Made by a program: the position numbers and the translations under genes. From positions 1 through 64,000 of the forward strand of contig WIXG01000252.1 of the NCBI GenBank assembly GCA_009869945.1: a stretch of 64,000 nt of DNA, written 5' to 3'. The notes beneath the pieces were generated by a model. It ran no database searches. It was not told the DNA's origin and worked only from the letters and a program-made list of their open reading frames with translations. Position 1 is the first letter of the stretch. Each line of letters starts with the position of its first letter. Shown here one piece after another: positions 1 through 10,947 of the stretch. The DNA is from Mesaphorura yosii. Its lineage: Eukaryota > Arthropoda > Collembola > Poduromorpha > Tullbergiidae.

Positions 1-10
1 TTTTTCGAAA

Positions 11-80
11 AGATCAGATAAAGATCAAAAAGATCAGATAAAGATCAAAAAGATCTGATATATATCAAAAAGATCGGATC
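11..80. repeat. 20-bp minisatellite, about 3.5 units
   Basis: The unit agatcagataaagatcaaaa occurs perfectly at 11-30 and 31-50. A diverged copy lies at 51-70, and a fourth unit begins at 71 and breaks off. It is followed by a short inverted repeat in which aaaaagatc (about 68-76) faces gatcttttt (85-93). The array lies about 165 bp beyond the stop codon of the minus-strand PARL gene, so it is in or just past that gene's 3' flank. It may continue beyond the left window edge. Confidence 0.9.
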
Positions 81-244
81 TTTAGATCTTTTTGAAGAGA
101 TCGTGAGTTTTTTAAACCCTGGTTGAATGTGGTGCAGAAGTCACGCTATCCCCGGATTTGTCTCCACGATTTCAGAATCACTTCGCGAAGGGGCTCCAGA
201 TGCGGGTGCATGTGGCAAAATAAACTGAAGCAAGAATGGTCGAA

Positions 245-1779
245 TTAGTTTTTATATGTGTTGGATGTGAAAGTAAACGACAAGACATACATTCCGTAGA
301 GCATTCCGGAAAGATGAGCCGCATGATCCAGAAACTTCCAGCCGAAGATCAGGCCAGCCGTGTCCACCGCCATTAGGCATTTAAGACCCTAACATAAAAC
401 GTGCAAAGAAATGAGCAATCAATTGTTCACTAGAATTGACAACTACAAGACCCATTTCACAATGAGTGACATACTGTATCAGCCGAAAAGGAAAGCCCAG
501 GAATGAATACAATGCCCAATTTGGCATCAGGATGTTGTGAACACACAAATCCGAGCAGTGCCATTATAGCTCCAGACTGAAATGTAAAACCAACAATGTA
601 AGATCACAATGAATGACACCTGCTTTATCTTCGAACTTACGGCACCGATGGATGGAGCCGTTAGTCCTTTGAACACCTTGAACAAATGTGAGCCATACGA
701 GGCGATCACGCCACCGCTCAAATACAGGAACAACGTATCGTATTTTCCAATCGCTGCGACTGCGGCTGGAATCGGCAATTACAAAAGTTCACACTTTCCA
801 TTGATCATGGATGGTTTTACAAGCGAGCTTACATGGCAAGAAGGAGTGAAGGACGAACATATTCATTGCCAGGTGGATGAACGAATAGTGACTAAATGTT
901 GAGAGGACCATGGGCCAGCAAATGTATCTTGACGTGGGAGAGGCTGCAAAATAAGTGACCAGACTCATAGCAATGACGTCGAGTCTCCAGGCCAGAAAGA
1001 CCATCCCATTGAGTGCACAAATTGGCCAGAATAGCTTGTCCGCTTCCGTAGCCTGGTAATTCCACCAATACCTTAGCCTTTTACGTGCATCTCTCAGATT
1101 ATCCGTTACCCATCCCAAAATCTTTTATCGCCGCAATTGTCAGCCGAGAGGGCGTCAATTGAGGAGAAACATGGTGATGCAGCGAAGATTGAGAAAACAA
1201 AAACAAACGCATATTTCATGTAGTAGTCCGAATTAACATACATTAAAGTTTACAAGATTTACTGTTGTCACTGCCCCATCCCCTGACGAAGACGATCTCC
1301 ATGCGGGAATCGTCAGGCCTGAGCTCAGTTGACGATGTCCGCTATCTTCATGTGACCAAACTGTGCATCCTATGTAACTGGAGGCTGTGAACTAGAATCA
1401 TACAAATCATAAGACTCCTTTACCCGGTCAAATGATAGTGTCCACTTACAAATACGGTGAATGCAGTCGGGCGATAAAATAGCATAACATGTCTGGACGA
1501 AGTGTCCATGCGGTTGAAGTTATAGAAGAGTCGAAATATAGAAAACAAGTACGACTGTCGATTGTCCTTGGTTTGTGGCATGCGCCCCAAGCGGAGCCCT
1601 TTGATTTTAGAAACGGATTCAGGAACTCTTAAAAATTTTGGTCCTTTAAATATGAACTCGGTTATCTCTCTTCGGTTGGGAAATCTGAATTTTGATTCCG
1701 AGTTAAAATGCTTCGGGTATTCGGATTTTGACACCTTTCTCCAGGAAGAGCCGGGCTTCCATTCATTGTTATTGCTCAT
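245..1779 (-). CDS. PARL: Presenilin-associated rhomboid-like protease, mitochondrial (PARL family), 6 exons
   Basis: This is a rhomboid intramembrane serine protease of the mitochondrial inner membrane; the family cleaves PINK1- and PGAM5-type substrates. The exons on the minus strand are 1779-1450, 1391-1242, 1121-833, 759-641, 576-475 and 388-245. Joined in frame they give 377 aa, against about 379 aa for human PARL. Recognisable blocks are the first membrane segment around residues 95-125, [16 protein letters not shown], the YLSGGVIAS helix, the catalytic serine in GASGAIM (about residue 297) and the catalytic histidine in DHAAHLSG (about residue 355). The Ser-His spacing of 58 residues equals that in human PARL. 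Exons 3-6 are secure. The first two exons are inferred from splice sites and a PARL-like N-terminal membrane segment. The start chosen is the first in-frame ATG of exon 1. A cryptic acceptor at 1844-1846 leaves open a further 5' exon. The gene is head to head with SDHC. Confidence 0.88.
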
Positions 1780-2775
1780 CCATCTTGATAACGGAGATTT
1801 TATGGGGCCGATGCCGTACCGGCTTGGCTTCGTCACGAATAGCCTGTAAATAATCTATCGATAGATCAATGATATCAATGTACTGGAAGTACCGCGACGC
1901 TTGAACGTAATTTTAACGATTTAGTTGCACTCGCGAGGCCCATGGCATGGAAACTTCATCATATTAGTCCCACTCGCGATACCTATGGATCAGTACCACG
2001 GACCCACGGATCGATACGGATCAATCATAAAACTTAAACTTTGTGATGCTGTGACTGTGATACCCTCTTTAGCATAGTCAAAACCGACTCTAATCTAATG
2101 AGTAAAAATGATTGTGCTTTACCGGTTGAGGGTAGTACAAGTTGATGCCATCGCTCTCGCCATTTCACAGCGGGGTCACTGGGCGCCTTGACTCCTTGAG
2201 TGCACCCGGGTTGCCCGTCACTGCAGCCCGACAGCACCTGAATGAGGTTACTGATTTACGGACGTTCTTTTCTCGCCGACTAAGCGCCTTCCATTGCTTC
2301 CATCTTCTTCTCGCCTGGGCCTCGCTAAATACGCGACACTCTTAACGAAATGAATGCACCCTTAAACGTAATGTCACTGATGTATTGCAGTATGATTTCA
2401 AACCTAATAGATGCTAAGATCGTCTGACTTTCTCGAGACAATGTGAATTTGTCGGATCTCCGACTCCTCCGAGTCAGTAGAAAAAGCACACCAAAACATC
2501 AAAATCAAGAAAGCCAAATCATACGGCAAGGATAAGAATCACATGCACATGGGATTGAATCGATTAAAAGAATTTTATTTAGTGGCTTGTGAGAAAACAG
2601 ATTCATTTTTATTTGGTGTCTGGAGAAAGGAGTGCGACGGAGGGGAGAAGAGGAGTTAGAAAAAGGAAAGTTATCAAATGTAAACTTGTGTTAACTACTG
2701 ATAAGTAATCAGTTTCAAGTGGAGGTTTCAGACTTGGGTTTTATTACGATAAATTGATCCAACGAAAGCTGCACC
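1780..2775. other. Divergent intergenic spacer PARL / SDHC
   Basis: This is a spacer of about 1 kb holding the 5' flanks of two head-to-head genes. The DRE box at 1856 is the only clear element. Short open frames on both strands around 2034-2345 have no recognisable product, and overlap each other in antisense. I treat them as chance frames or untranslated leader. No TATA box was convincing. Confidence 0.6.
1856..1863. promoter_or_regulatory. TATCGATA palindromic DRE-type core promoter box
   Basis: A perfect TATCGATA lies about 77 bp upstream of the PARL start codon, in the spacer between the divergent genes PARL and SDHC. In insects this word is the DREF-binding DNA replication-related element, common at housekeeping promoters. 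The position fits a PARL promoter if the acceptor-like site at 1844-1846 is not used. If that acceptor is real, the box is intronic. Confidence 0.45.
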
Positions 2776-3531
2776 ATGAACGGCACCTTAATTGCTTCGT
2801 AAGTCAAAATAATTATCCACTCAATGGAGCTCAAAGTTCTAATTAACACTGCTTTCTCCTGATAGAATGTTGTGCCGGCGAGGGGCACCTTTTAATCTGT
2901 TCCGGACAAATAATGGAATCGCCAGGGCAAATGCCGCAAAGTGGTAAGTCAACATTGTCAGTCTCAGTATTTAGGATGTGTTCGAATGTGAAGATGTACT
3001 AAAATAGCGTCTACAACACAGGTTGACGACTAACATGCCAGCTCTTCAATCAACTGCAAAATTGAATCCTAGTGAAGACTTCTGGGAGAAGAACAAAAGA
3101 TTTAATCGTCCAATGTCACCTCATTTAACTATCTACAAGCTTCAGATAACTTCTGTTCTGTCGGTCACTCATCGTGGAACCGGTCTTGCGCTCTCTGGTC
3201 TGACATCCGCCTTCGCCATTGGTAAAATACCCAAATATTAGAAGTAAACGTTCAGCTATTGTGACATTGTTTCTTCTGAACAGGCATGTTAATGGCAAGC
3301 AGTCCGTTCCCGACGTACCTTGCACTTCTTCAGTCAAGTCATTTAGGAACGGCGTTTTTGTTCAGTTCAAAATTCATCTTGGCTTTCCCAATGGCATTTC
3401 ACTTCCTGAATGGAGTACGCCACTTGGCTTGGGATTTTGGAAAAGGATTTGAGCTGAAAACCTTGAATGCTACAGGGATGGGTGTTGTGATTGGCGCCTT
3501 TCTGTTGTCGTTCATTGCGGCGCTGATGTAA
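2776..3531 (+). CDS. SDHC: Succinate dehydrogenase cytochrome b560 subunit, mitochondrial (SDHC), 4 exons
   Basis: This is the large membrane anchor of respiratory complex II in the mitochondrial inner membrane. It helps bind heme b and form the ubiquinone site. Exons 2776-2798, 2866-2943, 3022-3221 and 3284-3531 join in frame to 182 aa. The first 40-odd residues are basic, lack acids, and look like a mitochondrial targeting peptide. The family signature SPHLTIYKLQITSVLSVTHR spans residues 66-85 and contains the quinone-pocket Ser/Arg region. The heme ligand is expected at His140 in FHFLNGVRHLAWD, matching HTWNGIRHLMWD of mammalian SDHC. Three hydrophobic helices follow the signature region. 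The start has a good context (caccATGA) and the first exon encodes only 7 full codons. An AATAAA lies 141 bp past the stop. Confidence 0.97.
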
Positions 3532-5077
3532 AATAATGTCGCGCGTGTAATCCTATCTCAATCTCAGTCATTTGTCACCGTGAGTATTGTAAAGCGTAGT
3601 TGTCAACGTTAGAAGGCAGAAATCTATTGTAATTGGATTGTTAGCTTGATGATATGAAACAGTAAAACTGCAATAAAACCACCCTTTGTCACAAGTCTTT
3701 GAGTCTAAGCATTAGAATCCAATTCATTATAATGACCAATGTGGGAGCTGAGAAGAACTCAAATTACTTTCGTAAAACAATGACATGAATAAGCCCATTA
3801 TATTTAAAGTACAAGTTGCTTCACACATCGACCATTTCTTTTATTATTTCTTGTTCTCACATTCTCATTACGCTTTGTGTCAAGACGCAAGGCCTCAACG
3901 AGTACGCGTGCCAGCTCCAATTCATTCAAGCCAAATTAGCCAAAGTAGCACTTAAACGAGAAACTAGGCAATAAAAGTGTAAATTTGGCACGGTCACTGC
4001 TTGTACGTACGGTATTCAATGAACAACAAATTGCGAAATGCAGGTTGCAGGTGCATACACTGCGCAGTCAAATCCATAGTTCACTTCAGCTTCAAAGAAT
4101 TGTGGACTAGAATATGATATCTGCCTACAGCTACGAGCCACAGCTACCCATGCGATCATTATTGCACTTCAAGCTCTCCTCTCGCTACCAGCCGTAGACT
4201 GTATACTTCACTGAATGAAAGGCTGAATAGGGTTATGCTGTGCTAAGAATTAAAAGGAACACTAGCGCAAGTACGTGAAACAGGAACTGCGTGAATTCGC
4301 GAAGGAGAACGAAAGCAAAAGTTTGTTTTGCTGCAATGATTTTATCAAAATAAAAGACACCTTGTTATCCTAATTAAATTGTTGTGCTTTTGTGAGTGTT
4401 CTGTCAATGTAGAATTTATAGCTTGTATTCGATTTTTACGCGACGAGTCCTGAGTCTCGCGGATTTTGGGCATTTAGTTGATTTAGTTCAGCATATCTAT
4501 TTAAATGTCTAGTGTTCAACAACACCAACGCTCAAGCAAATGCTAACACAAGCTCAAGTATAAGATTGCTCTATGGAATACCTTCAAATCTAATTGATTG
4601 ACTGAGAAGCCTTGATACCGTTGCCTCGCCGTGCTTATCGTTGGAAAATTGACGTTCGAAGCTCAATCCGCTGAAGCCTGTCACTTACAACTATCCGGGT
4701 TGCTGAACCGGACATGTAAGCTCAAACTGACAACATTTGACACTTGCCACTTGGCGTCTCGAAGGCTTTTACTTGACATGGGTGTCCTTTTATTTGGCTG
4801 ATTAGGCTGGTACGAATGCAACTACGACGTGCATTTTATCTCCACCTTGACGTTACCGAAAAATAGCTAGTGTAAAAGGAGTATCGGCGCTGACCAAGAT
4901 GAAATAAGCGAAAACTTCACTGATTTCAGAAACTGTTTTAATTATTGAGCACAGGCATCCGTACAAGATATGAATGTGGGTTAGCCTGCCATCGTAATTG
5001 TGAACACACCGAAATTCGTGACACCTCGCCTCGACTGAACTACAACTGAATTCATCGCAAAGAATTTCATTACAAAC
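3532..5077. other. Intergenic stretch SDHC to FAM89-like
   Basis: It contains the SDHC 3' UTR and the presumed promoter and 5' UTR of the next gene. I see no open frame, splice-framed exon or RNA gene that can be supported on either strand. Confidence 0.6.
3672..3677 (+). terminator. Poly(A) signal of SDHC
   Basis: AATAAA lies 141 bp downstream of the SDHC stop codon, with T-rich sequence following. It is the first canonical hexamer after the gene. Confidence 0.7.
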
Positions 5078-6224
5078 ATGGCGTCCCAGGATTCATTATC
5101 GGCACTTTTGCACCTGCAAGGACTTCCTCCTCTGCCAAAGAGTCTCACAGCAACCTACAACCCCGAACCACACACCCAGCCCATGTTTAAACCAACTCCA
5201 AGTTATGGCCGCCCGGCGTCAGCTCATGCAGGATTCGTGAATCCTGTCATGGCGTCATCAATCAATTCAAAGGGAATGCCTCAAGGCCCACCTCCGAGAC
5301 CACCACCAAGACCGAATAGCCGTACTAGGGCCTCTTCCAGAAACTCGTCTTTTCGAACATCGCCAGAAAACCGGTACTGTAAATTAATGTTCTGTTTCTT
5401 TTCATTCGATCATGTTACGCCAACTCAATGCATATCTTTCTTCTGAATGACCTCGTAGAACTGCTTTGGGATTGACAGATGGAAAGAGAAGCTCTCCGTT
5501 GAGTTTATCAAGCAGCCCGTACCCTGACAGCGGAGTTGGCCGAAGCTCCGCAGATAGCATGAGTGAACCCAAAGCATTTGTACGAGTAGTTAAAGCGTAA
5601 GAAAATAATTTATTCTTATTGATTTGATGCTACTGCTTGTGATTCCTGTAGCATAATAATACTGACATTCGTTTGTTAGACCACAAGCTCAGGGAGGCGA
5701 TCCTAAACTCGAAGCGCAATTATCGCAATTGAGAAGAGACATGCAACATCTTCGGCAGCAAGACATGGCTCTACTTGGTCACCTTTTACAAATTCACCAG
5801 GTTTGTATGCGAGCATTAGCTCCGGTGTCATGTCGCTATGAATGACCTTTGTAATGTATGAAATAATTTCCTACAGGGAATTCAAGACTTGAGGCATATT
5901 CTAGTCCCACCGCCGCAGCCGGCTCCATCCTCATTTACGCCACTTTCCATGTTTCAAACAACACCTTCGTATCCTTCTCGTCAGCTCAGGAAGCAAAGTC
6001 ATCCACCCTCGTCATCATCGTCGTTCTCAAAACTCAGCATGTTCCAAGGTGCGAATAAATTCTTTTCACGACGCTCATCTGCAGACAAATTGTCTTCCGA
6101 AGCAATGAAAATGAACCAGGAACTTGGTGCGTGCGGAGGAATTGGAACCACTGGAAATTACAGAATGGCGAGGGAAGACGAATTGAGTGATTCCTTGTCA
6201 TCATTGGAATTTGGTGACGTTTGA
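5078..6224 (+). CDS. FAM89: FAM89/LURAP1-family leucine-rich adaptor protein, 4 exons
   Basis: Exons 5078-5373, 5459-5596, 5680-5800 and 5877-6224 join in frame to 300 aa. The N-terminus carries LLHLQGLPPLPKSLT (residues 10-24), matching the GLPPLPKSLSGLL motif of vertebrate FAM89A/B (LRAP25). Exon 3 (about residues 146-185) encodes a heptad-like Leu/Gln helix, LRRDMQHLRQQDMALLGHLL. It aligns with the LRKEMVGLRQLDMSLLCQLY helix that defines the family, and IHQGIQDLR matches YESIQEYK. The C-terminus ends in a DELSDSLSSLEF acidic/Ser motif, like the SLSSSDWILESI end of FAM89. Between these blocks the protein is low-complexity: PPPRPPPRP around residue 75 and poly-Ser around residue 228. Vertebrate relatives bind LIMK1 or MRCK and act in actin dynamics; that role is by homology only. 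Vertebrate FAM89 proteins are shorter, and the extra length is disordered sequence. The start has an aacATGG context. Confidence 0.8.
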
Positions 6225-7066
6225 ATTATGAACGCTACCACAACCACAGGAGCCAATTGTTAACCTCGCTCTGTCGACTACCCGTAAAACTGGATACTGG
6301 ACACTGGAGATTTTTGTTTATGACGAAATTATCACGTCTTGACATTTAACAGTCGTCACGCACTCACGCCCTTCTGGACTCCAGCCTGCAATAACCAGCA
6401 CTTCATAAGAACTGACAACCGCAATATTCATTTGTAATGGCTTCCATTTGTGTTCAGTGACAATTGACGAGCAAAGTCCTAGACGTAGTGTAGATTGGGC
6501 TGGACTAAAATGGATGCTGCATTTTGGTGCGCTTCATCCATTGTTGTTTTTGTTGAACAAAAGATAGTGGTAATATTCGGGCGCTTCACTCCTGTGGGCA
6601 GGACAGGCGTGAACTTAGTAAATGGTAACTAAGTTGAGAAAAATGTCAGTATTATTTCCTGATGAGCCGCCGATCTTTACCTGATTGTGTGTTTCTTGTA
6701 CCCGTTTTGTTATCAACAAGTTTCAATGTTGTCTCACGCAAGAATGAAGAGATCTCTTTCCATTTAAATATTCATAGCAGCATTCCTTTTCTCTGAATCA
6801 ACTCATTTCCGTTCACTTTCAGTTGAGCTTCTTACTCGTTGTGTATCTCCTTTGTGCTTTGATTTCAAGACTTTTACTAACGATTTGCTATAATTAAAGC
6901 AGGTTTTTAGATTTTTAATATGCAGATTCTGTCTCAAACTAACTTTCACATGAGAGCCGAGAGGCTGGCAATAAGACCACCCAAGCTTTAATTATGTGAG
7001 TATTACGTGTAAGTTATCCGAACCATGTATTTTCTGTGCCGAATACGTAATTGGATCTCCGTGTTC
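6225..7066. other. Long 3' UTR / spacer of the FAM89-like gene
   Basis: This stretch of about 840 bp separates the FAM89-like stop from the shared poly(A) cassette. An ATTAAA at about 6894 could be a proximal poly(A) signal. No coding frame was seen. Confidence 0.5.
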
Positions 7067-7083
7067 AATAAATTCATTTTATT
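7067..7083. terminator. Bidirectional poly(A) cassette between convergent genes (FAM89-like / TFPT-like)
   Basis: AATAAA at 7067-7072 serves the plus-strand FAM89-like gene. TTTATT at 7078-7083, which is AATAAA on the minus strand, serves the TFPT-like gene whose stop lies about 210 bp away. Only 5 bp separate the two hexamers, so cleavage 10-30 nt downstream on each strand would leave the two mRNAs overlapping. Confidence 0.7.
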
Positions 7084-7294
7084 TACTTCATTTTAACATG
7101 AAAATACGAAGGCTCATTTCTTGCTTAACCGCACAGACTATGTAGAAAACGAAATTACGAAAGAAGAATGCAAACTTATTACAACAATATGAAGCCAACG
7201 TGTGACTGGGTGGGAGGGACTGAACTAAATAGTTATTTCTTCCGATTGCAAGTTGGGCTGCCGTTACTGTCTTATTCGATATCGCATCATTGTG

Positions 7295-7786
7295 TCATGT
7301 TATTTTAGGAGTTGAGGCGAACGACAATACAGGAAGAGGAATATTGGGTGCAGTTGAGCTCTTCGTCGAAGTTGGTACGTAATTTGACGGGGCAGGAGTT
7401 GCGGCCAGCGTCTGCTTCCGTATGGAGCCCAATCTCCACCCATCGTTTTCTGCATCTAGTTTCTGAAGAAGTTGGCGTCGGATTTTCCTAGCCTTTCTGA
7501 TGGTTTCCCTCAAAGTCGTCAGCTTATTGGTCAATTCTTCGTTTTCCTGTTGTGACCCATGAAACAAATGCGTGTTATTTTGGTTAGTTTCGTATACCTA
7601 AAGATAAGCGTGTCGGTTACTACTAACCTGCTGAAGAATGGCAGATCTTATAGATAAGAGCCTGTACTTTTCTTTGCATCTTTCTACAGTATTCTTGGGC
7701 TTATCTACATCATCGTCGCCCAGCCTCAAACCTGGAGCTCCTGTTCCGGCGTTATTGGTTTTTTGGATTTCTTCAGGAGGAGTCAT
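7295..7786 (-). CDS. Small coiled-coil protein resembling TFPT (INO80 complex subunit), 2 exons
   Basis: Exons 7786-7628 and 7546-7295 join in frame to 136 aa, starting at the ATG of MTPPEEIQKTN. The central helix across the exon junction runs KEKYRLLSIRSAILQQENEE and continues to RKIRRQLLQKLD (about residues 40-80). It aligns with the conserved part of TFPT/Amida, KYQALGRRCREIEQVNER to RRFLMRVLDSY: a KY start, a glutamine/asparagine middle, a basic cluster, then a Leu-rich end followed by an acidic turn. TFPT is a subunit of the INO80 chromatin remodeller; whether this protein is one is inference. The tail is Pro/Thr/Ser-rich. The frame extends upstream of the ATG without another methionine, so an extra 5' exon is possible. 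Any short coiled-coil protein is the alternative. Confidence 0.55.
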
Positions 7787-8468
7787 GAAACCGAATTCTT
7801 GTCGCGCATCCAACTTTAGATCACTTCATCCTTCTTCGATGTGGGCATCAATTACCTCAAATTTTAAATGGTGCTTTCTATGTGGCTATCTGCACTATCT
7901 TGTAACCTTTCTATGATAAAGTACAAACGAACTACAGAATTCAACCTGGACAGAAAATCAACACAACCAACTCGTAACTCATTTATTCACGAGATGAAAC
8001 AAGGAAAAACATGAAAGGGAAATAGCGTGAAAGCTTTGAAGTTCGGTTTCTGTGCTGGTGAATTGGAACAGTTGAGTTATCTGATTTTGATTCCTATATT
8101 CTGTTTACTTATTTTGTTGGAATCAAACAACTTGTTGGAATTTCAGCACGGCAAACCTGCGGTAAGTGACCCGAAATATTTATTGTAATTTCCCGTGCAA
8201 TATTTACGAACCCTATATACAGGAACTGGACGAACCTGTTTGTGCATTTTACTTATACCATCTTGTAATTTTGAATTTTAGAAACTGCAAGCAGACGGGA
8301 TTCTGTGAGTTTGGATGTTGAGCTTTGGCTAATGGGAAACTGCAGGGTAGAGGGTGGAAATTAAACGCCTGACCTGACCAGTGAGATATTCGATTGCAAA
8401 TATCGTGATGTATACATACAGAAACTTCTATTCCATGATATCTGTCCTCTAGGGACGCCCTTTCAACA
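7787..8468. other. Divergent spacer TFPT-like / UPF3
   Basis: This is a 682-bp head-to-head spacer. Its open frames on both strands have no recognisable product. A possible splice acceptor, tctgtcctctag, ends about 18 bp before the UPF3 ATG, so the UPF3 leader may contain an intron. No core promoter element is clear. Confidence 0.5.
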
Positions 8469-10812
8469 ATGGAAGCTGATACTAGCGTAGATGAGCACGG
8501 GAGGCTCAGCACGATGAAAAGTGCAGAATCATTAACTGAGAATGCTGTTCCGGATCCAGAATCTGAGCCTGGACATGAGAATTTAAGTGGGGCTAGCCAA
8601 GCTGCAGTAGGCGACAACCCCGATCCAGTTCTGCAGGACAGAATGGAAAACCTAAAACTAACTGAGTTAATTAAATGTCAACCTGGGGCAGACTCAGAGG
8701 CTGCACAGGCAGAAAATAAGTCAAGCGACAAAGAAATTGCCAGAATTACTGATGAAGCCGAAGGAGTTTGTGAGTCCACGTCGAAGGTGAGTGTAAAGTC
8801 TGGAGAAGTTGAAAAGAAGAAACCGAAACACGGGTCATACACCAAGGTAAGCAGTAGTTTAGTTTTGCTACAGTTGTAACAGAATTGCGTAAGTTTTTTT
8901 CAACCGATGTCAATTGCTACTGATTAGGTCACCTGCCGCAATTTACCTCCAACCCTACGCCCAGAGGAGTTCCTTGACATAGTTATGGACATCGATGCAG
9001 AAGATTTTGATTATTTTCATTTTACTCGTGCAAATGAAATCTACGGTCCGGCAGTAACACCCTCGGCGCTTCTGAATTTTCTACAGCCCGAAGTTGCAAA
9101 TTCCTTCATCAAACGATTTAACGGGTTCGTCATCGTCGATGAAGCCGGTATTGAGTATCGCATGGAAGTGGACTTTGCAATTTGTCAATCAGTGCCTAAA
9201 CCTTGCCCACCCGACCCACTTGTGGGTAAAGTAAAGGAAACGCAGTTTTTTAAGGACTTTATTGAACTTTTCAACGACTCTCCTGACGGCGTAGTCGGAG
9301 TTAAGCCCCAATTTAGGAACGCGAAAACGATGGCTGAGTATGTTCTGAAAGAATTGGAAGCAAAAGAAGAGAACAAAGGTGAGAAACAACGATTGACCGT
9401 GCATTTGTTCAACTGAACTAAGTGAGCTTGCTGTTTGTAAAGGAAAACTACAATCTACGCCATTGCTGGACTCACTTCGTCAGAAACTACAAGCTGAACA
9501 AGACAAGAGAGCCAGAGATCGTGAAAACCAGGTTAAACGTCGAAAAGAAAGGGAACGACAACGTGCACTCAGGAGGGTGTGTAAACCAAATTTTATGCCA
9601 AATAATGATTATAAGCATAAGCATCACATCACCTTATTTAACTACACTAACGCCAAATTTCAGGAAGAGCGAAGAGAGAAACAGGAGCAAGAGAGAAAGG
9701 AGAGGAGAGAAAAGGAGAAGCGTGAAAGAGAAAGGCGTGATAAAGAAAGGAGAGAAAGTAAGAGCAAGCAAGGAAATAGTAATGAGAAGAAGACAGAAAA
9801 GGTTGACAGATCAAACGAAAAAGACAATCGAAGTGACGTAAAATCAGAACCCACGGTTAAGAAGGTAAGTTGTAGTCGGGGAAGCAATTTATCAGGTAAG
9901 CGAAAACCCTAGACTTGGGCTAAAGCTAAAGTGACTCATTTGTAGGAATTGCAGACAGTCAAAGATGACAATAAGAAGGCAGCGGATGAGAGACCTTCGT
10001 CACAAGACACGAAAAATGATGCGCAAGGACCATCGTCTAGCAGGAACGCACAACGATCCAAAGACTATGAATACAAGCAGAGTGATCGCAACTATAATGA
10101 CCTGCCTCGCCGGTCTCGTAATGAGAGGCGCAATCGTAATCGTTACGAAAAGCGACAAGGCGAAGCCGAAAATAAGGACAAAGATCGGCCGGCCCAGACC
10201 GAGAAGTTTAAGGATCAAGGTGAGAACAGGAAGAGTACACCAGCACAGAGCTCAAGCAAGTCTGAAGTTCCTGGAAATGCATCAAAATACGATGTGCCGA
10301 CAAAAGACGACGGCAATAAACCAACTCCCAAGCCGACTGAAATGCCAGACACTAAGATCACAAATAACACGGAAACTTCCACCGCAGAAAAGCCAAAGAC
10401 AAAAATTGTAAAAAAGGTTGTTAAGATAGTCAAGGTGAAGAGTAGCGACGGAGTCCCGACAGAGGGTAAAGTCGTCGAGAGGAAGGTAGTGAGAAAAACT
10501 GAAGATATTAAGAAGCCAAATCCTGAGCAATTACGGGAAACTCCTTCCTCATCACACAATAAGCCTGAGGCATCATCGTCAAAAGATGAAGCGGCAGCAT
10601 CATCATCATCAGTGGATCGGCCGAGAAGAGGAAGACCTGACATGCAAATTTATAGACCAGGTAGCTGGCGACAAGGAAGTTCCGGAGGCAATAAGCCCAC
10701 TAATAAGAATGCAACGAAAGACAGCAGTAATAAAACACAAAATGATGCTGCCCCCGCAAAGACAACAGATCCAGCGGAAACCGCAAAGCCAAAGGGAGCA
10801 TCGGATGGCTAG
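8469..10812 (+). CDS. UPF3: Regulator of nonsense transcripts 3 (UPF3), 5 exons
   Basis: UPF3 links the exon junction complex to UPF2/UPF1 in nonsense-mediated mRNA decay. Exons 8469-8846, 8928-9378, 9443-9576, 9664-9864 and 9946-10812 join in frame to 676 aa. An acidic N-terminal segment (1-126) precedes the Smg4/UPF3 RNP-like domain (about 127-300): VTCRNLPPTLRPEEFLD, then YFHFTR, FIKRFNGFVIVDEAGIEYRM and the TQFFKDFIELF helix. The family hallmark STPLLDSLRQKLQ follows, then a long Arg/Glu/Lys-rich helix (about 335-400). The C-terminus carries RGRPDMQIYRPG (about residues 616-627), matching the NKDRPAMQLYQPG exon-junction-complex-binding motif of UPF3B. The Ser/Asp/Lys linker is low-complexity. 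Intron 3 (9577-9663) is 87 nt, in phase 0 and stop-free, so its retention would insert 29 residues in the basic helix. The gene is tail to tail with the lipocalin. Confidence 0.95.
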
Positions 10813-10947
10813 AATGACAGATACGTGATTCCGTGCATGCAGAATAGTTTGACTTCGCTCGAAGAGAAGACCCAGTCGTCCTACGCCTAAAGTTGTCACT
10901 ATCTTTTAATGATGCATACGCTCGTCCTCGTGTTTAATTTTAATTCG

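Noticed and set aside
1562..1849. Plus-strand open frame of 95 codons opposite PARL exon 1
   Set aside because: It is antisense to the exon that completes PARL to family length, and its product has no recognisable features.
2034..2345. Overlapping 67-codon frames on both strands in the PARL/SDHC spacer
   Set aside because: Short, overlapping on both strands, no splice context and no recognisable product; most likely promoter or leader DNA.
10215..10643. Minus-strand open frame of 142 codons opposite UPF3 exon 5
   Set aside because: It is the antisense shadow of the lysine/serine-rich UPF3 C-terminus and has no splice or domain support.
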